64,000 nucleotides of DNA from Bacillota bacterium (GTDB lineage Bacteria; Armatimonadota; HRBIN16). Where the stretch lies: NCBI GenBank assembly GCA_023511455.1, contig JAIMBJ010000002.1, forward strand, positions 124,001-188,000, in the 5' to 3' direction. How positions within the stretch are numbered: the stretch's first letter is position 1; each line of letters opens with the position of its first letter. Shown here one piece after another: positions 51,862-61,075 of the stretch. A program made the position numbers and the translations under genes. The notes below the pieces were generated by a model. That model was not told where the DNA came from, did not search any database, and was given only the letters and a program-made list of their open reading frames with translations.

Positions 51862-52598
51862 ATGCCCTTCGAATTCGCAGCCAATATGTCCCTGCCCGGT
51901 CACTTCCGCCCCGAAACCGCCCGGTGCGTGGCCGATTACGGTCACGAGCTAGCGCAGTGGCTGGGCTTTGAGGTGGCTTCGACGTGGACGCCCACGCCGT
52001 CCGTGACGCGATGGAGCTGGTCTATGCGGTCGCTGAACTGGAAGAGTCGGAGCCCGGGCGTGCCAGTGCATCGAGGCTAGACGTCGTGGACGAGCGAATA
52101 CGCCAGATTGCGGAGATTGCGGACAGATGCATCCTGCGGGCAACAGGGGCGCGGTAGGAGAGTCCGCTACTTCCCGAAGGTTACGAGGTATATCCCAACC
52201 GCCTCATCGGCTTTTATGCGACGTGCGGCAGGGGATGCGGTCCGGTCTACTTCGCCTTTGCCCGCTACCCTCGAGAGGCTGCGCTCATCGAGCCGTCGTA
52301 TGCCCACACGTGGTCCGCTTTTGCAGACCCGAACGAGCACGGAGCGTATAGCGTGTCCGAGGCGCACTTCGTGCAGTGTCACCTGCGCCATGTGTGGCTG
52401 TTCCGGCTGGTGAAAAAACGCTTTCCGTTTCTGCGGCTGTGCGTGCAGGATGACGGTGAGTTCTGGCAGAACGAGGACGTAGACCTGTTGCTGAGCAAAG
52501 TGCAGGTGTATGCCGCCTTTCTGAACCTCGTGGCAGACAATTTGCGGGAAAACGGTTGCGAGGTCGTCGTTCCCGGCGAGGAAGCAACGCCGCAATAG
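51862..52598 (+). pseudogene. Broken gene of unknown function (frameshift plus in-frame TAG)
   Basis: A strong ribosome site (AAAGGAGGT) precedes ATG 51862. The frame reads well to about 51972 (M-P-F-E-F-A-A-N-M-S-L-P-G-H-F); from about 51981 coding character continues in the frame one base earlier (F-D-V-D-A-H-A-V-R-D-A-M-E-L-V-Y-A-V), as after a 1-base deletion. That frame meets TAG at 52155-52157, then runs on with E-S-P-L-L-P-E-G-Y and V-W-L-F-R-L-V-K-K-R-F to a stop at 52598. No start codon follows the TAG until a GTG near 52353, so a separate second gene is less likely. I recognise no family. Confidence 0.6.
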
Positions 52599-52661
52599 TA
52601 ACGGAGGGGAGGCGATCCGGAGGGTCGCGATGAAGCGCGACCCTCCGCAGCATCCTGTCTC

Positions 52662-53450
52662 TTACAGCTGCCCGCCAGTGACGCTGTATGCCTCGCCGGT
52701 GATGTAACTCGCCTCATCCGAGGCGAGGAACACCAGCAGGTTCGTCACGTCATCGTAAGTGCAGCCGCGTCCCAGAGGAACCTGGTCCTCGTACTTGCGC
52801 CGCACCTGCTCCACCGTCAACCCCCACTTGCGGGCGTACTGCTCATACAGGCTATCGCGCCACAGGGGAGAATCCAGGAGGTTGCCCGGGCAGATGGCGT
52901 TGACCCGCACGCCGTAAGGCGCAAGGTCCAGCGCAATGCTCTGCGTCAAGCCGATGCCCCCGAACTTGCTGGCCGCATACGCGCTATTGCGGAACGAACC
53001 CTTCTTGCCCGACTTGGAGTTGATCTGGATGATGACGCCGCTCTTCTGCTGCACCATCACCTTCGCCGCCTCGCGTGCGCACAGGAAGTAACCGTACAGG
53101 TTCACGTCCACCACCTTTTTCCACTGCTCGGCAGGAAACTCGGTGATGTCGTGCGCAATCAGGATGCCCGCGTTGGCGACCATGATGTCCAGCTTGCCGA
53201 ACGCCTGCACATGGCGCTGCACCATCTCGGTCACATCGGCTTCGCTGGTCACGTCGCATTTCACCACCAGCGTTTTGCACCAGGGGAACTCGGACTCGAT
53301 ATGCTGTGCGACGCCCTGCGCTTTCTCCACCTGCAGGTCCGCCAGAGTCACGCCGGTGCATCCCTCGCGGGCGAGGCGAACGGCGATAGCCTCGCCCAGT
53401 CCCTGTGCGGCTCCGGTCACGACAGCGGTTTTACCTTCCAGACGCTTCAT
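52662..53450 (-). CDS. SDR oxidoreductase, sorbitol-6-phosphate 2-dehydrogenase-like
   Basis: 262 residues from ATG 53450, preceded by GGAGGGAG. Rossmann motif T-G-A-A-Q-G-L-G-E-A-I-A near residue 13, N-A-G-I near 94, catalytic S...Y-A-A-S-K-F-G-G near 150-165. I-I-Q-I-N-S-K-S-G-K-K-G-S, G-G-I-G-L-T-Q-S-I-A-L-D-L-A, P-L-G-R-G-C-T-Y-D-D-V and the final V-T-G-G-Q are shared with SrlD-type sorbitol-6-phosphate dehydrogenases. It likely oxidises a polyol or polyol phosphate. Divergent from the dockerin gene. Confidence 0.85.
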   Translation of the reverse strand: MKRLEGKTAVVTGAAQGLGEAIAVRLAREGCTGVTLADLQVEKAQGVAQHIESEFPWCKTLVVKCDVTSEADVTEMVQRHVQAFGKLDIMVANAGILIAHDITEFPAEQWKKVVDVNLYGYFLCAREAAKVMVQQKSGVIIQINSKSGKKGSFRNSAYAASKFGGIGLTQSIALDLAPYGVRVNAICPGNLLDSPLWRDSLYEQYARKWGLTVEQVRRKYEDQVPLGRGCTYDDVTNLLVFLASDEASYITGEAYSVTGGQL

Positions 53451-53582
53451 CGGTGTCTCTCCCTCCCTGCACGGGACAGGTTCACCGCGCGAAAGGCGCA
53501 ATCCTGCCGGAAATGTAGCCGCACTCTGAGGGGTTTGCGCAGGTCGACAACCGTACTGTAAACGTGCAGGTCTCATTCGGTA

Positions 53583-53611
53583 TTGCTTTTCTTGTGCGCC
53601 GGTGCTACAAT
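53583..53611 (+). promoter_or_regulatory. Promoter of the dockerin protein gene
   Basis: TTGCTT (53583-53588), 17-nt spacer, TACAAT (53606-53611), ending 48 nt before the ATG. Confidence 0.6.
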
Positions 53612-53659
53612 ATGAACGGTTATCTATTTCACAAAGCCTGCGAGAGGAGGAAGGAAGGT

Positions 53660-54817
53660 ATGAGACTCGTCAAAGGGCTGGGAGTACCTCTGCTACTTGG
53701 GCTACTTTCAGCATCAGTCGCTGCGCAGACGTTCCCCATCACCGATTTCGAGGCGTTCCCCGCACCGTCCTCAAACGGTTCGGTGATGTTCCGCCAGCCC
53801 AGCTTCTCGGGTTCCACTGGCAGCTTTATTGACGGTTCAGTCAACACCACGCAAGTGGTGACCGACCGGGCGTACAGCGGCACCAAATCGCTGCGGGTGA
53901 ACTGGCAGTTCGTCGCAGACCGACCAGCCGCGTGGTTGCGATTGACCACCTTCAACACCGCCAACCTGCCGAACCCTGCGCTCGATTTCGCGCACGCGCT
54001 CCGCTTCAAGATTTACGTGGCGAGCGGAACCCCGGACGTGTACGTCACGCTGGGTGTGCGCGAGACCAATACCACCGTGCCTATCGGTGGAAACGGTGGC
54101 ATCAGTGGCGGCATCGAGTGGATTGGCGCCACGAGCTTAGACCCAGGCAATGTGCGCCCCATTGGCAAGCTGATTACCGCCAAAGACCGGTGGGTGGAGG
54201 TGGTATTTAACATTCCCGTGGAACCGGTGCTGCCCTTTGCGGGTGGCACAGCGAACGGTGTGCTGGACGTGCCTCGCGGTACTCTGGAGAACATCTCCTT
54301 CTCGCCGGTGGAGGCAGGTGCCCAAGGCCCTTATCTGATTTACCTCGATGATTTCGAGCAGGTGGCGGTGTGGCCGATTTCCGGTAACATCGAACTGCGC
54401 GACTTCGGCGGGGACGTGACCCAGGTGCCTGTCACGGTGGAGCTGCGCCAGAACGGCAACGTGGTGCGCACGGCAACGGTGAACCTCGACGCGAGCGGCA
54501 ACTACTCCATCCCCGCCGTGCTACCGGGCACGTACGACCTCGCCTTCAAAGCCAGTCACTGGCTGAGGGTAGTGGTGCCGGGCGTTACCGTCGAGGATGC
54601 CGAGGTGACCGGAGTGGACGTCTCGCTGACCAACGGCGACGTCGACGGGGACAACGAGGTCACGCTGTTCGACTTCGGGGAGCTGGTGGCAGCGTTTGGC
54701 TCCATGCCAGGCGACGGCAACTGGAACCCCAATGCGGACCTCGACGGCGATGAGGAAGTCAGCCTCTTCGACTTTGGTGTGCTGGTCAAGAACTTCGGTC
54801 TGGTGGGTGAAGAGTAG
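53660..54817 (+). CDS. Secreted protein with C-terminal double dockerin-type calcium repeat
   Basis: 385 residues from ATG 53660; GAGGAGGAAGGAAGG precedes it. Signal peptide 1-22 (V-P-L-L-L-G-L-L-S-A-S-V-A-A-Q). Residues ~25-230 form a beta-sandwich like family-CBM/galactose-binding domains (W-L-R-L-T-T-F-N-T-A-N, L-D-D-F-E-Q-V-A). Residues ~245-320 are a carboxypeptidase-regulatory-like domain ending Y-D-L-A-F-K-A-S-H-W-L-R. The last 65 residues have two loops, D-V-D-G-D-N-E-V-T-L-F-D-F-G and D-L-D-G-D-E-E-V-S-L-F-D-F-G, about three quarters identical to the tail of the protein at 22409-23551. Confidence 0.8.
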   Translation: MRLVKGLGVPLLLGLLSASVAAQTFPITDFEAFPAPSSNGSVMFRQPSFSGSTGSFIDGSVNTTQVVTDRAYSGTKSLRVNWQFVADRPAAWLRLTTFNTANLPNPALDFAHALRFKIYVASGTPDVYVTLGVRETNTTVPIGGNGGISGGIEWIGATSLDPGNVRPIGKLITAKDRWVEVVFNIPVEPVLPFAGGTANGVLDVPRGTLENISFSPVEAGAQGPYLIYLDDFEQVAVWPISGNIELRDFGGDVTQVPVTVELRQNGNVVRTATVNLDASGNYSIPAVLPGTYDLAFKASHWLRVVVPGVTVEDAEVTGVDVSLTNGDVDGDNEVTLFDFGELVAAFGSMPGDGNWNPNADLDGDEEVSLFDFGVLVKNFGLVGEE

Positions 54818-54830
54818 CCCTCACCCCGTG

Positions 54831-54857
54831 CCCCTCTCCCACGCTGTGGGCGAGGGG
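54831..54857 (+). terminator. Hairpin after the dockerin gene
   Basis: CCCCTCTCCCAC pairs with GTGGGCGAGGGG with one mismatch and a three-nt loop; the outer TCACCCC / GGGGTGA adds symmetry. Terminator or a copy of a CCCTCACCCC-type dispersed palindrome. Confidence 0.5.
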
Positions 54858-54937
54858 TGATGGACTTCGAATACCCTTGCGGTACGGTGCCGCTTTGCCG
54901 ATAATTCGAAAGATAGCCTAAACGGAGAAACAGCGCC

Positions 54938-55417
54938 ATGAAGGAAGACGTGGAACGATGCCTCACGTCGGGTATGGACGACTACTTGAGTAAACCAGTC
55001 AAGTTGGAGGTTTTGCAAGGGATGCTTGAGAAATGGAAGGTTTCCGATTTGTCTGGAGAGGCGGCGGAGTTGCCGCCGATAGACCACGCCTTTCTCAACG
55101 AGATGACCGGCGGGGACGAGGAGTTTACGACAGAGCTCCTGCAGGAGTTCCTGCGCACTATTCCTCCTCTGCTCAGCCAGGTGGAACAGGCTTTGAACGC
55201 AGGTGATAGCGAAGCTCTGGCACGCGCCGCACATACCATTAAGGGCAGCGCAAGGTCGGTGGGTGCACGCGCCTTCGCCGAGATTGCCTTCGCCGTAGAG
55301 CAGGCGGGTAAGGAACAGCGCACGGGTGATGCCTCTGGCGCAGTGCGGTCTCTCTTTGCAGAGTGGCAGCGAGTCAAGGGCTATATCGAACAGCAGTTCC
55401 TCCAGCAAGCTGCTTAA
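54938..55417 (+). CDS. HPt phosphotransfer protein with a remnant of a receiver domain
   Basis: 159 residues. The C-terminal ~110 residues are an HPt helix bundle; the phosphorylatable His is in A-A-H-T-I-K-G-S-A-R-S-V-G-A. The first ~35 residues (M-K-E-D-V-E-R-C-L-T-S-G-M-D-D-Y-L-S-K-P-V) are the end of a response-regulator receiver domain: the G-M-D-D-Y-L-x-K-P block with the conserved Lys, but the phospho-acceptor Asp and the first two thirds are missing. Probably the 3' end of a hybrid histidine kinase that has lost its front. It may still work as a stand-alone HPt. CGGAG precedes the ATG. Confidence 0.75.
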   Translation: MKEDVERCLTSGMDDYLSKPVKLEVLQGMLEKWKVSDLSGEAAELPPIDHAFLNEMTGGDEEFTTELLQEFLRTIPPLLSQVEQALNAGDSEALARAAHTIKGSARSVGARAFAEIAFAVEQAGKEQRTGDASGAVRSLFAEWQRVKGYIEQQFLQQAA

Positions 55418-55432
55418 AGAATAATTCCCTTG

Positions 55433-55489
55433 CCGCAGAGGACAAAGGGAACGTGCTGCCTCTCTCTGTCCCCTTCGCGTCCTCTGCGG
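55433..55489. repeat. Inverted repeat between the HPt gene and lipA
   Basis: CCGCAGAGGAC at 55433-55443 is the exact reverse complement of GTCCTCTGCGG at 55479-55489. The inner bases also pair partly. It could act as a terminator or be a dispersed palindromic element. Confidence 0.55.
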
Positions 55490-55509
55490 TGAGAGTCCCC
55501 TGCTCCTCC

Positions 55510-55539
55510 TTTACACACCCTGCCCCAGAATGATATAAT
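55510..55539 (+). promoter_or_regulatory. lipA promoter
   Basis: TTTACA (55510-55515), 18-nt spacer, perfect TATAAT (55534-55539). The ATG lies 36 nt after the -10 box, with AAAGGA ahead of it. Confidence 0.7.
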
Positions 55540-55575
55540 TCTACTGGCACACTTCCCGGAGCAAAGGAACACAAC

Positions 55576-56484
55576 ATGAATCGAAAACTACCCGAGTGGT
55601 TAACCATACGCGCCCCTCGCCCCGGGCAAATACAGGAAGTGAACAGTCTCGTCAAAGGGCTGCAGCTGCACACGGTGTGCGAAAGCGCGCGCTGTCCCAA
55701 CCTCACCGAATGCTGGAGCAAGCGCACCGCTACCTTCATGATACTGGGCGATGTATGCACGCGCGCTTGCGGTTTCTGCGCTATAAAAACGGGGCGCGGC
55801 GAGATGGTTGACCCGCTGGAGCCCCGGCGCGTCGCGCTCGCGGCAAAACATCTGGGATTGAAGCACGTGGTCATCACCTCCGTGGCGCGCGACGACCTGC
55901 AGGACGGCGGTGCGGAACAGTTCGCCGCCACCATCCGCGCGGTGCGCCAGGAGATACCAGGTGCCATCGTCGAGGTGCTGACGCCAGACTTCAAGGGCAT
56001 CCGCTGGTGCATCAAAACGGTTGCCGACGCCGAACCGGACATCTACAACCACAACGTGGAGACGGTAGAGCGTCTGCAGCACGTGGTGCGTCCGCAGGCG
56101 AAGTACTGGCGCTCCATAGACCTGCTGTACTACGTCAAGCGCACGAAGCCCGGAATCTACACCAAGTCGGGGCTGATGGTAGGTCTTGGTGAGACGAGAG
56201 AGGAAGTGATACAGACCATGCGCGACCTGCGCGACGCCGGGGTGGATTGCCTGACCATCGGTCAATATCTGCGCCCCACGATGAAGCACCTGCCGGTGGT
56301 GGAGTACGTGCATCCCAGCGTATTCGCCGAGTACCGGCGCATCGGCGAGGAGATGGGCTTTCTGTTCGTTGCCTCCGCGCCTTTCGTGCGCAGTTCATAC
56401 AATGCCGAGGCGTTCTCCCGCAAGGTGATGGCAGAGCGTCTGGCGCAGATAGATGCTGCGCAGGGGAGTGTGGAAGTGCGTTGA
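55576..56484 (+). CDS. lipA: Lipoyl synthase
   Basis: 302 residues. Radical-SAM enzyme that inserts two sulfurs into protein-bound octanoate. Auxiliary cluster cysteines at residues 35, 40, 46 (C-E-S-A-R-C-P-N-L-T-E-C) and radical-SAM cysteines 61, 65, 68 (C-T-R-A-C-G-F-C). The C-terminal R-S-S-Y motif with the serine ligand of the auxiliary cluster is also present. TGA of lipA overlaps the TTG start of tamB, so the genes are likely coupled. Located in the cytoplasm. Confidence 0.97.
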   Translation: MNRKLPEWLTIRAPRPGQIQEVNSLVKGLQLHTVCESARCPNLTECWSKRTATFMILGDVCTRACGFCAIKTGRGEMVDPLEPRRVALAAKHLGLKHVVITSVARDDLQDGGAEQFAATIRAVRQEIPGAIVEVLTPDFKGIRWCIKTVADAEPDIYNHNVETVERLQHVVRPQAKYWRSIDLLYYVKRTKPGIYTKSGLMVGLGETREEVIQTMRDLRDAGVDCLTIGQYLRPTMKHLPVVEYVHPSVFAEYRRIGEEMGFLFVASAPFVRSSYNAEAFSRKVMAERLAQIDAAQGSVEVR

Positions 56485-59400
56485 CCTGCCCTCGTTCCTG
56501 CCGCTATATCGCCTGGCTGGTGGTGGTCGCGCCGCTGGTATGGATATGTTCTGTTTGTGCCTTTTACCTCTGGCAGGCGGCGCCGGGCTTCCAGCAACAG
56601 GCGATAGAGGCGGGCATCAACTGGGCGCAGGAGCAGTGGCGGATACCCATTCTGGTCGGGGAAATCGTAACCGACCTTCCTCGGGTCAGGGTCATCGCGC
56701 GGAATGTCTTTCTGGGTGACCCTTTTTCTCCGCAGAAACCTCTGGTCGCGGCGCGCGAGGTATCCGTTAGCCAGCTGTTCTCGCGTCAGCCCCAGATTGA
56801 GGTCACCCATCCCATCGCACGTGTGGTGCGCCTGCCCGATGGGCGCTGGAACTTCTCTCCTCTCATACCCAGGCGCCGCCGTCCTCCTGCGGATGTTTTC
56901 TGGAGGGTGCGCATCACCGATGCCACGCTCTATTTTGAGGACCGCAAAGCGCGCCCCCTGGTGCAGGCTGCCTTGCGGCAGGTGAACGGGCAGATACGCT
57001 CCGATGTCGGTGTCACCGCTTTTCACTTCACACACGGCGAGGCAATCCCCAGCTTTCAGGCGCGAGTGGATGGCTGGGTGGTAGACAGGCAGTTGCGCCT
57101 GCGCGTGGACGCCTCCGATGTGCCCGTGTCGTCGCTGATGCGTTATGTGCGCCTGCCCGCAGTCGAACCGGGTGACGCCCGCGTGACAGGTAGGGTGTGG
57201 GTGTATACCGATGCGCAGAAGCGCATCCACTACAGCGCCACCACTACGGTGAAGGCAACACAGGCACGGTGGCGGCTGCCGCAGGGCACTCTTTCCCTTG
57301 CCAATATCCACGGCTCGGGCGATGTCCGCACGGGTGTAGCCACATGGCGTGCCAGCGCGAGCGCAGGCACGGGTCAGGTGCTTGCCTCCGGAACGATACA
57401 GTGGCAGCCTGAGCCCACCATGCACCTGTCCATCGATGCCCGCCAGATACCGCCGCGCGAGCTGCAACCCTGGTTGCGCCGTTATGCGCCGCAGGTGGTA
57501 CTGAAGGCGCCGGTAAACGCCAGCCTGACCGTACAGGGAACGCCGTCACAACCGCACATCCAGGGCAGTGTGCGCACCGAAAGAGCCAGCGTTCAGAAGA
57601 TAAATGTGCAAAAATGGAGCGCAAAAGTTATGCTGAATCCAAAATACGTGCTGCTGCCGGAGGTCGCTTTGCGCGCTGCGGGAGGCGACGTTCGGGGACA
57701 GGCGTTTTTGTGGAAACAGAACGGGTGGAACTTTGCCGCGCGATGGCGGGCGGATGGCATCAACCTCTCCCGTCTGCATCCGTTTCTGCCGGAGGACGTG
57801 CGAGGTGTGGTACGTGGCGAGGGGCTGGCTCACGGCAGCGTGCAGAAGCCGCGCATCGTGGCGAACCTGTGGGGCGAACGACTGGCAGGCAAACTCTGGC
57901 GGTGTGAGCAGGTGCAGGCAAGACTGCGCTGGATGCCCGGAACGTTACACATCGACGGCGCGGTGCTGGAAGACTGGACGGGGTCGGCGTATGTGTCGGG
58001 ACAGGTAGACCTCGTTGGAAAAAGGCTGGCTCTGCGTGTGCGTGCCGATGAACTGCTGCTGGCGCCGTGGGTAGAACGTCTCGCCCCCAGGCTGGAACAC
58101 GAAGGCGATGTTCCCTCCGCATGGGTTTATGCACGGGGCGAACTGGGGGGCACGTTCCGCGAGCCGACTTTTCGGGGTGTCGTCGAAGCCACGGAGCTGC
58201 AGTGGCGTCGCTGGGACGTGGACTATCTTGTCGCGCGAGTGGAGGCGTCTCCACAGCGAGTGCGCGTGGAGGGTGGCATCCTGCGCCGCCCACCGATGGA
58301 AGTGAGCTGGCAGGCAGAACTGCAACAGCCGCTGGATACCGAAAAAGCGCGGATAATCGTAGACGGTGTGGCGAACAACGTGGATGCCGAGCAGGTGCTG
58401 CAGGCTTTGCGTGAACCAGCGGAGAGCGAAAGCCTTCCGCCCGTTCAGGCTATCGGCAGGGTGTTCTTTCACGTCGCAGGCAGCCTGCGCTCCCCCTACG
58501 CCGACATCACATGGAGTGCGCCTGCCGTGCAGGTTCAGCACTGGAGCCTGACCGACTTCAAAGGCTCCCTTCGCTACGAAGACGGTGTGCTGAAGGTGGA
58601 TACTGTCTCAGCCCGGCTGGGTGACGGCGTTTTGAAAGGCGAGGGAGAGCGGGATAGCGAAGGCAGGCTATCGTTCCGCGTGGAGGGAGACCGTCTGCCT
58701 CTGGCTCAGGTGCGTCCGCTGTTGCCCGAAGATGCGCCTCAAGATATTGGCGGACAGGTATCGATGCGAGGTGTCCTCTCCGGCACAGAGCGCGAGCCTC
58801 AGTTTCGTGCCGAACTGTTGACCACAGACGCCACATGGGATGCGCTGAGGTTGAACAGCGGCAACGCTGAGGTGGAGTGGAGCAAGGAGGGGCTGAGCGT
58901 CCGCAATGTGAACCTCGTCAGCCCGGAGGCGGAGGTCACGCTCCGTTATCTTCGCTTTGCCCAATCCCCGCGCGCGGTAGACGCCGAGGGAACACTGTCT
59001 ATCTCCTCGCTGGAGCAGCTGAGCCAGCGGGCGTTGGATAGCGTGTGGCTGCACCAGAAAGCATCTCGTGTGGGCGAGGTGCTGCGGGAGCTGGGGCGCA
59101 TCACCGGCACAGCCAAGGTGCCCTTCCGTTTGTGGGGAGAGGGCGAAAGCCTGAACGCGGAAGCCTCGGTACGGATGGCGGATATCGAGATAGATGGGCG
59201 TGCGCTGGGCACGCTGCAGGCAAACCTGCGCCGTGAAGCCGACGGCTCGTGGTACCTGCAAAACGGTGTGCTGGCAAACGGCGAGCACCGCGTGACCGCA
59301 TCGGGCATCTACCGTTCCGACGGCAGCCTGAATCTCAGCGCAGAGGCTTACAATGTAGACCTTGCCTGGTTCCAGCGTTGGATACCGCAGGCGACCGAGA

Positions 59401-61016
59401 TACGGGGTAAGCTGGAGATGGCAGCTCTCGAGGCAGCTGGCAGGAGCGACTCCCCCAACCTGGTGCTGACGCTCGCCCTCAGGGAGCCCCAGTTTGGGGC
59501 GGTGCGCGCCCAGCGTGTGTTAACAGGTAAAGTTCAGCTTTCTGAAGGAAAGATAGACATATCGGAAGTCGTGCTGGCACAGCCCGATGGACAGCTGCGC
59601 ATCTGGGGTAGCCTGCCCTTCCACTGGAAACCCATGGAAATACCCGACAATGAACCGGTAGACCTCCACGTGGAGGCAGCTCCTCAGCCGTTGAGCGCGT
59701 TGCTGGCTTACTTCCCCTCGGTGAAGGTGACCCAAGCAACAGGGCAGTGGTCGCTCAGGGCGAATCTGGCTGGCACGAGAGCCGCGCCAAGGCTCTCCGG
59801 TGAGATGCAGTTGAGTGCGGATTCGTTGCGCGCGGGAACACTGGCAACAGGATTGCGAGACGTACGTGCGCTGGTTCAACTGGAGAACGAGACGGTTCGG
59901 GTAGCGGATTTGACGGCTGTGGGCGATAGCCCACGCGGCGGGCGTATCGTCGGTTCCGGTGCGATAAGATTCGGCGCGCAGGGGGGCGAGTCCATTGACG
60001 CCCGCGTGCGTTTCGAGAGGTTCTGGCTGGAGGAACGCAACCTGTCCGGGCAGTACGGGGAGCAGATACGCACTTTTCTGGACGGCGACCTGAGAGTAAC
60101 AGGCAGTGCGGAAAGCCCGCAAGTAGAAGGCATGATGACTGCCAGTGGGGGAGTGTTCACCCTGCCAGCCAGCTTTCCCGAGCAGAAAGCGGAAACACGT
60201 CCTTTGCCCGTGAATCCCCGCTTCAACAACGTGGTGCTGCGCGTCGGCGAGGCGATGTGGTTAAACAGTCCCCGACTGTCCGCGCAGGCGTCCGGCGACA
60301 TTGTACTGGGTGGCACGCTACAGCAGCCGGTGGTTCATGGGCAACTGGGTCTGGAGCGCGGATATGCCTACTTCCCCACTGCCCGCTTCCGCCTGGAGCG
60401 CGGCGGCAGTATTGTGCTGGATTATCCCGTTCCGGGCGATAACCCGTTTCGGGTAGGCGTGGACGTGCAGGCAAAGACCAGCCTCAGTATGGCTTCGCCG
60501 GCGGGAGGGATGCGTCGCTACGAGATAACGGTGCTCGTGAGCGGGGCAATTACCTCGCCGGAAGGACCGCGAACCGAGTTTCGTTCCGACCCGCCGGAGC
60601 TGTCTACCCAGCAGATTGCGCGTGCGCTGGGCGTGGGTACCCTCGAAGAGCTGCTGACCGGGCGCAATGTGGAGCAGGTGTTGCAGCGCGAGGTCGTGAA
60701 CCTCTTCACCTCCGCTTACGTCCCGCAGATATTCTCGCCGCTGGAGCGCGGCATCGAGGAGGCCCTTCAACTTCGCGAGTTCCGTATCGAGTACGACAGG
60801 TATCAGCCGGTGACCGTGACTTTAGTGAAACGCTTGTGGGATGGTTTCAGTCTGAGTTACTGGCGAACGGTTTCCACGCAGCAAGACCGTTATCTCGTGA
60901 AGATATTATACGAATTGCCGGAATGGACACGGTTATCGCGCCGTCTTCTGCTGAGCTTTTCGGTAGATGAGAAGCAGCAGAGGCTGTGGGGGGTAGAAGG
61001 AAGTTTCCGCTTCTAA
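56481..61016 (+). CDS. tamB: TamB-family translocation and assembly module protein
   Basis: 1511 residues from TTG 56481, with GGGGAG upstream and overlap with lipA; the frame is open earlier but only inside lipA. One N-terminal transmembrane segment (about 8-32), then a very long periplasmic beta-helix built from repeated short strands, as in AsmA/TamB bridge proteins. The C-terminal ~350 residues show the TamB (DUF490) domain: V-E-G-M-M-T-A-S-G-G-V-F-T-L-P, G-Y-A-Y-F-P-T-A-R-F-R, P-P-E-L-S-T-Q-Q-I-A-R-A-L-G, ending in a beta-barrel-like strand. It probably carries lipid between the membranes and aids outer-membrane assembly. Located just ahead of bamA. Confidence 0.88.
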   Translation: MTCPRSCRYIAWLVVVAPLVWICSVCAFYLWQAAPGFQQQAIEAGINWAQEQWRIPILVGEIVTDLPRVRVIARNVFLGDPFSPQKPLVAAREVSVSQLFSRQPQIEVTHPIARVVRLPDGRWNFSPLIPRRRRPPADVFWRVRITDATLYFEDRKARPLVQAALRQVNGQIRSDVGVTAFHFTHGEAIPSFQARVDGWVVDRQLRLRVDASDVPVSSLMRYVRLPAVEPGDARVTGRVWVYTDAQKRIHYSATTTVKATQARWRLPQGTLSLANIHGSGDVRTGVATWRASASAGTGQVLASGTIQWQPEPTMHLSIDARQIPPRELQPWLRRYAPQVVLKAPVNASLTVQGTPSQPHIQGSVRTERASVQKINVQKWSAKVMLNPKYVLLPEVALRAAGGDVRGQAFLWKQNGWNFAARWRADGINLSRLHPFLPEDVRGVVRGEGLAHGSVQKPRIVANLWGERLAGKLWRCEQVQARLRWMPGTLHIDGAVLEDWTGSAYVSGQVDLVGKRLALRVRADELLLAPWVERLAPRLEHEGDVPSAWVYARGELGGTFREPTFRGVVEATELQWRRWDVDYLVARVEASPQRVRVEGGILRRPPMEVSWQAELQQPLDTEKARIIVDGVANNVDAEQVLQALREPAESESLPPVQAIGRVFFHVAGSLRSPYADITWSAPAVQVQHWSLTDFKGSLRYEDGVLKVDTVSARLGDGVLKGEGERDSEGRLSFRVEGDRLPLAQVRPLLPEDAPQDIGGQVSMRGVLSGTEREPQFRAELLTTDATWDALRLNSGNAEVEWSKEGLSVRNVNLVSPEAEVTLRYLRFAQSPRAVDAEGTLSISSLEQLSQRALDSVWLHQKASRVGEVLRELGRITGTAKVPFRLWGEGESLNAEASVRMADIEIDGRALGTLQANLRREADGSWYLQNGVLANGEHRVTASGIYRSDGSLNLSAEAYNVDLAWFQRWIPQATEIRGKLEMAALEAAGRSDSPNLVLTLALREPQFGAVRAQRVLTGKVQLSEGKIDISEVVLAQPDGQLRIWGSLPFHWKPMEIPDNEPVDLHVEAAPQPLSALLAYFPSVKVTQATGQWSLRANLAGTRAAPRLSGEMQLSADSLRAGTLATGLRDVRALVQLENETVRVADLTAVGDSPRGGRIVGSGAIRFGAQGGESIDARVRFERFWLEERNLSGQYGEQIRTFLDGDLRVTGSAESPQVEGMMTASGGVFTLPASFPEQKAETRPLPVNPRFNNVVLRVGEAMWLNSPRLSAQASGDIVLGGTLQQPVVHGQLGLERGYAYFPTARFRLERGGSIVLDYPVPGDNPFRVGVDVQAKTSLSMASPAGGMRRYEITVLVSGAITSPEGPRTEFRSDPPELSTQQIARALGVGTLEELLTGRNVEQVLQREVVNLFTSAYVPQIFSPLERGIEEALQLREFRIEYDRYQPVTVTLVKRLWDGFSLSYWRTVSTQQDRYLVKILYELPEWTRLSRRLLLSFSVDEKQQRLWGVEGSFRF

Positions 61017-61075
61017 AGTGAAAGACTACAGCAACGAGGGCGGCGCAATGTGAGAGGCATTTCCGCGAGAGAGCC

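Noticed and set aside
50999-52157. TAG read as pyrrolysine or reassigned amber codon
   Set aside because: TAG ends valS, the PEP-CTERM gene itself and other genes here. MtaB does not use pyrrolysine. Decay or sequence error is simpler.
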